From RGIG8745 sp964554265 (GTDB taxonomy: Bacteria > Bacteroidota > Bacteroidia > Bacteroidales > Bacteroidaceae), in contig CAZKOB010000051.1 in the NCBI GenBank assembly GCA_964554265.1, forward strand, positions 1-22,601: 22,601 nt of DNA, in the 5' to 3' direction. Position 1 is the stretch's first letter. Each line of letters starts with the position of its first letter. The position numbers were made by a program, and so were the translations under genes. The notes beneath the pieces are model-generated. The model made no database searches. It was not told the origin of the DNA and saw nothing but the letters and a program-made list of their open reading frames with translations. Shown piece by piece: positions 15,953 to 22,601 of this stretch.

Positions 15953-17164
15953 ATGAAAAAGATATTAGCAATGGCTATGCTTGCAGCCCTTCCGCTTGCA
16001 ACAATGGCACAACATGAAGAGATAAGCGAGAACGGTATAGTGTCACTCAATGGCGACAACGGACTTACGGTGAAATCAAAAAAAGGGGACTTCGAGTTCA
16101 AGCCTTATCTGCTTGTGCAGACTTCAGCCAATTTCAACTACTACGATGATGAGGGTCTTGACAAGGCATACAATCAGGACAATGTGGCCAATTCCGGCTT
16201 TTCGATACCTTATGCAGTACTCGGATTTACAGGTAAGGCTTTCAACAAAGTTACCTTCAATCTTTCGCTCAATGCTGCATCCAACGGGGGCAACCTGTTG
16301 CAGCAGGCATGGTTTGACGTCAAGCTGAAAGATGAATTTGCCATACGTGCAGGTAAGTTCAAAACTCCGTTCAGCCACGCATATCTCACCACACTTGGAG
16401 AGACGCTGATGCCTCAACTGCCTACTTCGCTCACAGCGGCGGTAATACTTCCCCACTCTCTCAATGCTGTCACACCGAATATCGGAACAGGATTTGATCT
16501 TGGAGTGGAAATTCATGGTCTCCTGGGAGGCAAATACGGATATGAGGTCGGCATATTCAACGGAACAGGTGCCTCTGTCAACACTGCCACAAAAACTTTC
16601 AGTGACGACTGGCACATTCCTTCCATGCTCTATGCCGGACGATTCACATGGATGCCTAAAGGAGTAATGCCTTCTACTCAAGGAAATCCAAACCGTCTGC
16701 ACGAAGACAAAATCATGTTGGGAGTATCTACAAGCCTTAATGTGGAAAGCGAGAATGAAAGTACGAATGACTTCCGCGCCGGACTTGAATTCGCCATGCT
16801 CAAGAACAGACTCTATCTCGGGGGAGAAATGTACTATATGAATGTAGGCTTTACAGACCGACAGAAGATAGACGAAAGTTACAACTATCTCGGAGGATAT
16901 GTGCAGGGAGGATATTTCGTTGCTCCACGCGTACAGGTAGCAGCCCGCTATGACTTCTTCAACCGAAATGGTCTTGATACCAACGGTTTCCTGAACATGC
17001 CAGCTGTGGGAGTAAACTATTTTTTCAAGGGATGCAATCTTAAGCTTCAGGCCATGTACCAATATATCGGACGTACAGGACATGATACACAGCTTGACCG
17101 CGACAACGATGACCTCGGTATTTCTACACACTCAGCCACAATACTGTTACAATATACATTCTGA
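15953..17164 (+). CDS. Porin, phosphate-selective porin O/P-like
   Basis: The start is placed at ATG 15953 (403 aa), where a normal signal peptide begins (MKKILAMAMLAALPLATMAQ). An earlier in-frame ATG at 15908 overlaps the DHOR stop as TAATG, but would add 15 basic residues ahead of the signal. The mature barrel contains VLGFTGKAFNKVTFNLSLNAAS and FAIRAGKFKTPFSHAYLTTLGE, characteristic of OprO/OprP-like porins in Bacteroidetes. It ends in ILLQYTF with the classic terminal Phe for Bam recognition. It is tightly coupled to the next gene, with 1 nt between stop and ATG. It may admit or release the small ion used by the redox lipoproteins (inference). Confidence 0.87.
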   Translation: MKKILAMAMLAALPLATMAQHEEISENGIVSLNGDNGLTVKSKKGDFEFKPYLLVQTSANFNYYDDEGLDKAYNQDNVANSGFSIPYAVLGFTGKAFNKVTFNLSLNAASNGGNLLQQAWFDVKLKDEFAIRAGKFKTPFSHAYLTTLGETLMPQLPTSLTAAVILPHSLNAVTPNIGTGFDLGVEIHGLLGGKYGYEVGIFNGTGASVNTATKTFSDDWHIPSMLYAGRFTWMPKGVMPSTQGNPNRLHEDKIMLGVSTSLNVESENESTNDFRAGLEFAMLKNRLYLGGEMYYMNVGFTDRQKIDESYNYLGGYVQGGYFVAPRVQVAARYDFFNRNGLDTNGFLNMPAVGVNYFFKGCNLKLQAMYQYIGRTGHDTQLDRDNDDLGISTHSATILLQYTF

Positions 17165-17165
17165 T

Positions 17166-17873
17166 ATGAAAAAAAATAGTCTTATATTTGCACTCGGTTT
17201 TGCTGCAATGACATTGTCATCATGCGACGACGGAGACATTGAGGAGAAAGTGTATTCGGACAATAACAACGGACGCATCGTAAAACTGACCGGAAAAATC
17301 AACGGCATCCAAAACTGGAGCAACAACTACAGTGTAGTACTTGCCGGATTTGGTGACAGCGATTATTCCATTGTACAAAAGAATATACCAGCATCTGATA
17401 ACGGCGATGTCGAACTGACACTATCCATCACAAGCAATGACATCAAGACTATAGAGTTGTGTGTGACCAATATACTACGCGAAAGAATCGTCACACTAAA
17501 AAGTATAGATATTCCGGAAGGAACAGACTCTATATTCTTTGACACAGGGGAAGTAGATGCAGGGATGTATGATTGCATACAGAATGAAATCTTCACATCA
17601 ACTTGCGTGCAATGTCACGGTGGCTCAAATACCCCGGCAGCAGATCTCTACCTTACCAAAGAAAGAAGTTACGCTGCACTTGTAGGACAGCCGTCAAAGA
17701 AACTTGAAGGAGAAACACTTGTCATTCCCGGAGACGCAAAGAACAGTGTGCTGCACAAAGTCATCAACAAGGACTATGCAACCGGATTAAGGTTTAACCA
17801 TGAAGACATGATTACATCTGCAAAAAAGCTCAATCTAATTGACGACTGGATTGACAACGGAGCACACAACTGA
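17166..17873 (+). CDS. Mono-heme cytochrome c-like lipoprotein
   Basis: The start is placed at ATG 17166 (235 aa), beginning a lipoprotein signal peptide (MKKNSLIFALGFAAMTLSSC, lipid Cys at 20). The frame runs further upstream inside the porin gene but has no signal peptide there. Residues about 35-130 look like a beta-type domain. The heme motif is CVQCH at 147-151, in EIFTSTCVQCHGGS. A cytochrome-c-like C-terminus follows, with HEDMI as a possible axial Met and LIDDWIDNGAHN as the closing helix. Its start overlaps the porin stop region (TGATATG), so translation is probably coupled. It is a likely electron partner of the di-heme oxidoreductase. Confidence 0.85.
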   Translation: MKKNSLIFALGFAAMTLSSCDDGDIEEKVYSDNNNGRIVKLTGKINGIQNWSNNYSVVLAGFGDSDYSIVQKNIPASDNGDVELTLSITSNDIKTIELCVTNILRERIVTLKSIDIPEGTDSIFFDTGEVDAGMYDCIQNEIFTSTCVQCHGGSNTPAADLYLTKERSYAALVGQPSKKLEGETLVIPGDAKNSVLHKVINKDYATGLRFNHEDMITSAKKLNLIDDWIDNGAHN

Positions 17874-17965
17874 CAAGCATCGGATAATCAGTGTACAACA
17901 AAGCAAGCCTGACTCTCCCTACAACTCACAGACCGTTCATTTTACAGAAGAAACAGAAAACATAT

Positions 17966-19105
17966 ATGAAAACCAAGAAAATATATTGGGAAGACCTCGG
18001 GGTGACAGCTGAGATATCAGAATATACTCCCTCTGGAAAAATCGGAGAATATCATATAATGCTTCATGTTGAACCCCGCAAAGAACTGTTTGAAGGACAA
18101 CTGAAACGCATATACCTCGCAGAAGACAGAGTAAATCAACTGGAGGAGATGAAAGATTCCAGTACTATACTCAAGCGCTATTTTCTAAGCGATTCGACCA
18201 ATCAGCATCCAATGATGAAGAAAGAGCCGGATTGTGCCATTTCAATTATACAGCAACCACCTCTCGACGGAAGTAAAATTGCAGTATGGATTTACATGCA
18301 GAAAGGGAGCAAAGTAGCTAATGAGAACGGCATGATTGTCTGTGAACACAACGGTTACCGCCATCTGTGGAAGATGGGTATGCACGAACATAAGGGTGAC
18401 TCGGCATGGCAGACAGAAAGTCTCCTTATCAGTTATGAGGAAGACTTGCAGAACTTCAATGCGACTCTTGCAGACAATTGCATACGCACATGGTTTTTCG
18501 TGCGCGATGTCGACACTCAGTATGCCGGCATGGTAAAAGCACGGAAAGAGAATTTTGAAGAGCAGGGACTCACAGAACACTCTCACTACATTGCCAGTAC
18601 AGGCATAGGCGGACTGCCGGCCGATACTCGTGCACTCATACAAATGGCGGCATATTCTGTAACCGGATTTGAAGAAGAGCAGGAGCGTTATCTTTATGCT
18701 CCCACCCATCTCAATCCCACTTACGAATACGGTGTGACATTTGAACGCGGAACACTTATGGAATATGGTGACCGCGCCCATGTATTCATATCCGGAACCG
18801 CAAGCATCAACAACAAAGGCGAAGTTGTCCATATCGGCAACATTGTGAAACAGACGGAACGGATGTGGGAGAATGTGGAGAAACTGCTTGAAGAGGCCGA
18901 TACCACATTCGATGATGTCATGCAAATGATTGTATACCTAAGAGACGTAGCCGACTATCAGACTGTCAAGGACATGTTTGACAGACGTTTCCCTAACACT
19001 CCACATGTGATCACTCTCGCTCCTGTATGCCGTCCTACATGGCTGATTGAAATGGAATGTATCGCAGTGGCGAAACGCTCCAACCCTCAGTTCAGAGAGT
19101 TTTAA
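17966..19105 (+). CDS. Two-domain Rid/chorismatase-like protein
   Basis: The start is placed at ATG 17966 (379 aa, MKTKKIYWEDLGVTAEI), after a purine-rich GAAGAAACAG. The longer frame from 17891 adds 25 residues of unlikely sequence. No signal peptide is seen, so it is cytoplasmic. The C-terminal half (about 235-370) is a RidA/YjgF fold: HVFISGTASINNKGEVVHIGN, then the helix DDVMQMIVYLRDVADYQTVKDMF, and CRPTWLIEMECIAVAK containing the usual substrate-binding Arg. The N-terminal half, with RTWFFVRDVDTQYAGMVKARKENFEEQG, resembles the extra domain of FkbO/Hyg5-type chorismatases. Enzymatic function is not established. It is the only cytoplasmic enzyme in the heme locus, which is unexpected. Confidence 0.8.
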   Translation: MKTKKIYWEDLGVTAEISEYTPSGKIGEYHIMLHVEPRKELFEGQLKRIYLAEDRVNQLEEMKDSSTILKRYFLSDSTNQHPMMKKEPDCAISIIQQPPLDGSKIAVWIYMQKGSKVANENGMIVCEHNGYRHLWKMGMHEHKGDSAWQTESLLISYEEDLQNFNATLADNCIRTWFFVRDVDTQYAGMVKARKENFEEQGLTEHSHYIASTGIGGLPADTRALIQMAAYSVTGFEEEQERYLYAPTHLNPTYEYGVTFERGTLMEYGDRAHVFISGTASINNKGEVVHIGNIVKQTERMWENVEKLLEEADTTFDDVMQMIVYLRDVADYQTVKDMFDRRFPNTPHVITLAPVCRPTWLIEMECIAVAKRSNPQFREF

Positions 19106-19121
19106 CAACTATATCTCCACG

Positions 19122-19197
19122 CACAAAAGGCACACCGGACACATGGATGATTCTATCAGTCATCTATACAAAATCCATGTCCCATGTGCCTTTTGTG
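19122..19197 (+). repeat. Long imperfect hairpin between Rid and CcsBA genes
   Basis: Arms 19122-19148 and 19173-19197 pair over about 24 bases: CACAAAAGGCACA with TGTGCCTTTTGTG, and ATGGAT with ATCCAT, with a few mismatches and a 2-nt bulge, around a 24-nt loop. No T-run follows, so it is not a normal terminator. It fills most of the 144-bp gap and may act in mRNA processing or differential expression. Confidence 0.75.
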
Positions 19198-19249
19198 TCG
19201 GCAATCCCTTTAACTCACCATTGTCATCCTATAAACCCAAGCATATCCG

Positions 19250-21367
19250 ATGATTAAAACCGGCCACCTCCCCTTCTTTCTCCTCATCATAATTGCAATC
19301 ACAATCGGCACAGCCACAATCATTGAAGACTGCACCGACACGCAGTTTGTGATGCAACATGTCTATTCCACATTGTGGTTCCGGCTGCTATGGGGAGCAA
19401 CAGGCATATCAGCTTTATGGGTGATACTAAGATACAGACTCAGGATACGCATCGGGATTCTTATGCTGCACTCATCGCTGCTCATCATACTCTGTGGTGC
19501 ACTGACCACAGCACTGACAAGCCGAAAAGGAATCATCCATCTGAGACAAGGACACCCTGAACGCACCTTCAACATTCAGGAAGAAGGGCTTGCGGCTTTA
19601 CCTTTTGAACTTTGTCTGGACACCTTCCGCATTGAATATTATCCCGGAACAGACGCTCCATCCGACTTTGTCAGCCATATCATCTACAACAATGCAAAGG
19701 GCGAAAAGATTCGTGAAACAACAATCTCCATGAACAACATTTTCACTCTTGACGGATACAGGCTGTATCAATCGTCATACGACGAGGATTACCGTGGAAG
19801 CTGGCTGACAGTCAATTATGATCCATGGGGCACAACCATCACCTATATAGGCTATGCCATGCTCGCCCTGTCCGTAATCATCACTCTGATATCCGGAAAA
19901 GAGAATTTTCGCAGACTCCTGAAACATCCGGCACTCAAACAGGGCGGATTACTCATTGCCGCAATCATGTCCGTACAACAGACCAACGCAACCGAAATAC
20001 AGAAAGTCTATCAGGCGACAGACAAGCCTGTGGCTGCAATAAAAGCGGAACAAGCCTATCGACTCAAGCGCAAGCAAGTGGTCTACAACAACCGAATCGT
20101 CCCATTAAACACCCTTGCAAAAGATTTCGTACAGAAGCTCACAGGCAAAACATCTTTCCGCAAACTTTCGGCAGAGCAGGTGATGATAAGTTGGGCGCTG
20201 TATCCGGAAGAATGGCAGAAGGTGAAAATGATAAAGGTGAAAAACAGGGAATTACAGAAAAGACTCGGTTTTACAGACGAGTATGCCAGCTTTGCCGACT
20301 TCTTCGACTCCAAAGGCAATTACCGTCTGACAGAACTGTACAAAGAACAACAAGGTACCCACAACAAACTTGAAAAAGCAATAAAAGAAGCGGATGAAAA
20401 AATAGGCATCATTCTTATGTTGACCAACGGCACACTCATAACCCCCTTGCCGGAAGACGGAAGCGTAAAGCCCCTGAGCAGCAGCAAAGTTGAAGCAGAA
20501 CTGATATACAACAGCATCCCTTTCAGCAAAATTCTGTTCATCTTCAACCTCACACTCGGAATATTGCTCTTTTTCACGACACTGTATGCCATGCTCCACA
20601 GCAATGGCAGAAAAGAAGTGCCACATATCAACAAGGTCCATACAGCCGGAAGTATTCTCCTGTATATAGCAACGACAACACATACCATCGGGTATTGTCT
20701 GCGCTGGTATATATCCGGGAACATACCGTTGACAAACGGATTTGAAACCATGCAGTTCGTGGCACTGTGCACATTGCTCATCGCCTGTATACTACACAGG
20801 CGGTTTCCGTTCACTCTGCCCTTCGGATTCATTCTTTCAGGGTTCACCCTTCTCGTAAGCCATCTTGGAGAAATGAATCCGCAAATCACCCCACTGATGC
20901 CGGTACTTGTATCACCTTGGTTAAGCAGCCACGTATCGCTGATTATGATTTCCTATTCACTGTTTGCATTCATCATGCTCAATGGAATCACAGCATTATG
21001 TCTCATTCACAAAAAAATTCTACCGGATACGGAACAAGCCGAAAGAAAAAACAGACAGATTGAAATACTCACCATACTCAGCCGACTGATGCTGTATCCG
21101 GCGACCTTCATGCTTGCCATCGGCATATTTCTTGGAGCCGTATGGGCAAACGTGTCATGGGGCAGCTACTGGAGTTGGGATCCGAAAGAAGTATGGGCAC
21201 TCATTACAATGATTGTATACGGACTCGCATTCCACCGATCCTCTCTCAAAGCATTCCGCAACCCAAGTTTTTTCCATACATACATGGTCTTGGCATTCCT
21301 CACCGTTCTGATGACTTACTTCGGAGTGAATTATCTGCTTGGAGGCATGCACAGCTATGCAGGATAA
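19250..21367 (+). CDS. ccsBA: Fused ResB/CcsA cytochrome c biogenesis protein (system II CcsBA)
   Basis: This 705-aa membrane protein transports heme outward and ligates it to CXXCH cysteines. The N-terminal ResB/CcsB part has membrane segments at about 7-25, 38-58 and 66-90, a periplasmic portion, another pair near 190-210 and 230-245, and a large soluble domain to about 420. The CcsA part begins with a segment at about 428-450. It carries the WWD heme-handling motif WGSYWSWDPKEVWAL, SSHVSLIM with a conserved His, and the C-terminal LLGGMHSYAG with the external His. It is the last gene of the operon, so it probably serves the di-heme oxidoreductase and the cytochrome c lipoprotein directly. 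Confidence 0.94.
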   Translation: MIKTGHLPFFLLIIIAITIGTATIIEDCTDTQFVMQHVYSTLWFRLLWGATGISALWVILRYRLRIRIGILMLHSSLLIILCGALTTALTSRKGIIHLRQGHPERTFNIQEEGLAALPFELCLDTFRIEYYPGTDAPSDFVSHIIYNNAKGEKIRETTISMNNIFTLDGYRLYQSSYDEDYRGSWLTVNYDPWGTTITYIGYAMLALSVIITLISGKENFRRLLKHPALKQGGLLIAAIMSVQQTNATEIQKVYQATDKPVAAIKAEQAYRLKRKQVVYNNRIVPLNTLAKDFVQKLTGKTSFRKLSAEQVMISWALYPEEWQKVKMIKVKNRELQKRLGFTDEYASFADFFDSKGNYRLTELYKEQQGTHNKLEKAIKEADEKIGIILMLTNGTLITPLPEDGSVKPLSSSKVEAELIYNSIPFSKILFIFNLTLGILLFFTTLYAMLHSNGRKEVPHINKVHTAGSILLYIATTTHTIGYCLRWYISGNIPLTNGFETMQFVALCTLLIACILHRRFPFTLPFGFILSGFTLLVSHLGEMNPQITPLMPVLVSPWLSSHVSLIMISYSLFAFIMLNGITALCLIHKKILPDTEQAERKNRQIEILTILSRLMLYPATFMLAIGIFLGAVWANVSWGSYWSWDPKEVWALITMIVYGLAFHRSSLKAFRNPSFFHTYMVLAFLTVLMTYFGVNYLLGGMHSYAG

Positions 21368-21484
21368 AAAAGCAGTAACCAATTGAAATGCGGAAAAAGA
21401 TATATAGGTAGCCCATAACAGAGAATTGGTATCAAAATACCTACTTTTCAGTCGCAAACGCATGATTTTTCATAATTTATGAGT

Positions 21485-21516
21485 ATTGCAGATATAAAGG
21501 AAAGGATGTAATTTTG
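21485..21516 (+). promoter_or_regulatory. Bacteroidetes-type promoter of a candidate small RNA
   Basis: ATTG at 21485-21488 is followed after exactly 20 nt by TAATTTTG (21509-21516), a full TAnnTTTG match. The layout equals that of the operon promoter at 11737-11768. No coding frame follows; a terminator appears about 170 bp downstream. Confidence 0.65.
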
Positions 21517-21522
21517 CATCGT

Positions 21523-21690
21523 GAAAAAAAGGAATGGAAATTCCCATGTGGATAAAAAATCTTTACTCATAATAGAGAAGGTGCCGTGAAGGTACGCACT
21601 CGAAACTTTAGAATTACGTAAACCATAAAAATGTTAGAGATAAAAACCTGCCAATATCCCATTCATGAATATTTGGCAGGTTTTTATTTG
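21523..21690 (+). ncRNA. Candidate small RNA, about 165 nt, family unknown
   Basis: This segment lies between a good promoter (21485-21516) and a strong terminator (21642-21690) and has no plausible open frame. Two local hairpins are visible. GGAAT/ATTCC (21531-21535 with 21540-21544) is capped by the GNRA-type tetraloop GGAA. GTG-C-CGT (21581-21587) pairs with ACGCAC (21594-21599), with one bulged C around a GAAGGT loop. The 5' start is inferred from promoter spacing. It might be an independent trans-acting sRNA or a conserved Bacteroidales RNA such as a 6S-like or Bacteroidales-1 type, but I cannot match it to a family. It is 120 bp or more after ccsBA and ends just before the right repeat arm. 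Confidence 0.55.
21642..21690 (+). terminator. Strong Rho-independent terminator
   Basis: AAAAACCTGCCAA (21642-21654) pairs with TTGGCAGGTTTTT (21673-21685), with partial A-T pairing inside. It is followed by ATTTG after the T5 run. It ends the candidate sRNA and would also catch read-through from ccsBA. The A-run on the other side could let it work in both directions. Confidence 0.9.
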
Positions 21691-21754
21691 TATCCTCTCC
21701 GGTTTCCTTGTATACTTTTCAATGCAGCGAAGCGGATACAGATGTAAACCTTTA

Positions 21755-22517
21755 CACCGTCACACATCATCTATTTGTCATAAATCACAGGCTTTTTCTG
21801 ACAAATTGAAAATGTTAAATTCAAGACTCCGCAGAATCGCGTAAAATCGGCCAAACCTTACCGAAGTTCCATTTGTGCAATTCTAAGGCTGTTTTCTGGC
21901 CTTGAACTTCAAATGTGAAAATAATATAATTTTCATTCCAAAAAGATACATCAATTCACATTCGCGCGTGTGTCTTCTGAAAAAAGAGTACGCTGGAAAT
22001 AAATTTTCTTCACCTTGAAAATGGTTTTAAAGTGCCTTGTAAAAAAATTTTCAAGGTGAAAGAAATTTATTTTCAAGGTGAACGAGTTTGAGAACGTCCG
22101 TTTTTCGGGCTGAAATTGAGTATTGACTACAATTGATTTCTTAAAAAATCAAAATCAGATTTTTCAATGCCACGAAAAACAAAGATGGATTCCGGCGGTG
22201 GAAAACAAGCATCTTTGGCAATTATTTTTATAACTCACTGATTATCAACATATCCTATTTTAATCCCTACTTATGTTTCTTGTACTTAAAACTGCACGGT
22301 TCCGCTGATATGGTATTTTATTGATTATCAATGATTTATCAATAAAACCTCAAAAATTCAATGATTGGTCAGGTGTAAATGAATCTTAATTGTGTTAAAA
22401 ATGTTTCGTCCGATACGAGTGGACTTAGTGTCAAAAAGTAAGAAGAAATTTTTTTTGAGAAAGACCGAATGTTCATAAACAAAAATTAGTTGCTTTTGCA
22501 GTTGTATTCACAGACTC
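21755..22517 (-). repeat. Right arm of the long degenerate inverted repeat (non-coding)
   Basis: This 763-bp segment is the reverse complement partner of 10700-11433. Shared blocks include the 39-bp exact match at 22009-22047, a 28-bp block ending at the GCGTACTC element (complement around 21978-22005), and the outer end GTATTCACAGACTC at 22504-22517. Similarity stops sharply at both ends. No coding frame is conserved. The copy-specific changes are scattered substitutions plus a few short indels, which looks like old divergence of a non-coding element. Confidence 0.9.
21997..22083 (-). repeat. Stem-loop core of right arm with three TTCACCTTGAA motifs
   Basis: The motif occurs at 22009-22020 in one orientation and at 22049-22060 and 22071-22083 in the other, the mirror image of the left arm. 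Segments 21997-22020 and 22049-22072 pair at 22 of 24 positions around a 28-nt loop, the same stem and loop sizes as the left arm. Confidence 0.85.
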
Positions 22518-22535
22518 CTCCGTCGCTTCGCGCCA

Positions 22536-22556
22536 CCTCCCCTAAGTTAGGGGAGG
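22536..22556. repeat. GC-rich 10-bp perfect palindrome
   Basis: CCTCCCCTAA (22536-22545) and TTAGGGGAGG (22547-22556) are exact reverse complements around a single G. The surrounding CCGTCGCTTCGCGCCACC is much richer in GC than the neighbouring intergenic DNA. It looks like a REP- or MITE-type dispersed palindrome common in gut anaerobe genomes. It starts just outside the right arm. Confidence 0.65.
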
Positions 22557-22601
22557 AGCCTGGTTACCTTGCTCGTTGGAATATCAATAATATGTCAATG
22601 T

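Noticed and set aside
16124..17131. 335-codon open frame on the minus strand
   Set aside because: It lies wholly antisense to the porin gene at 15953-17164, which has a signal peptide and a porin C-terminus. The antisense translation shows no domain.
10700..22517. Insertion-sequence composite transposon
   Set aside because: The arms contain no transposase frame, and no target-site duplication is seen next to their outer ends.

Overview
The window reads as a stretch of a Bacteroidales chromosome (Bacteroides, Phocaeicola or Prevotella type; the genus cannot be settled from sequence alone). The evidence is the TAnnTTTG-type promoter boxes, the many Cys-anchored lipoproteins with short signal peptides, a DUF5683 protein inside a parA-parB-mltD-relA/spoT cluster, and the Bacteroidales-style YjbH and porin proteins. 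Every gene up to about 10.2 kb is on the minus strand. Every gene from 11.8 to 21.4 kb is on the plus strand.

Left part (1-6404): a compact minus-strand operon, parA-parB-DUF5683-lytic transglycosylase-relA/spoT, combines chromosome partition, wall remodelling and the stringent response. It closes at a terminator hairpin near 119-168. Upstream of parA is a 187-bp AT-rich gap with a perfect DnaA-box-like 9-mer. Next comes a lone SUI1/YciH translation factor with its own promoter (6592-6930). A second minus-strand operon (10225-7107) encodes a YjbH-type exopolysaccharide outer-membrane protein split into two exported polypeptides, then a lipoprotein, and ends in a clear terminator (7026-7062).

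Right part (10.7-22.5 kb): two degenerate, non-coding copies of one sequence of about 0.75 kb lie in inverted orientation at 10700-11433 and 21755-22517. Between them is one complete plus-strand unit: a Bacteroidales promoter, outer-membrane porin, imelysin lipoprotein, di-heme oxidoreductase lipoprotein, second porin, mono-heme cytochrome c lipoprotein, chorismatase-like Rid protein and a fused ResB/CcsA heme-ligation protein. It is followed by a promoter-hairpins-terminator segment that looks like a small RNA gene of about 165 nt. The three lipoproteins and two porins would sit in the envelope. The CcsBA protein would attach heme to the CXXCH motifs of the oxidoreductase and the cytochrome. 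I infer an envelope redox system, possibly linked to iron, but its substrate is unknown.

The most unusual features are the paired inverted repeats, each with a conserved stem of 24 bp and loop of 28 nt built from a TTCA-N3-TGAA motif, and the candidate small RNA beside the right copy. No transposase, integrase, CRISPR array, rRNA or tRNA was recognised.
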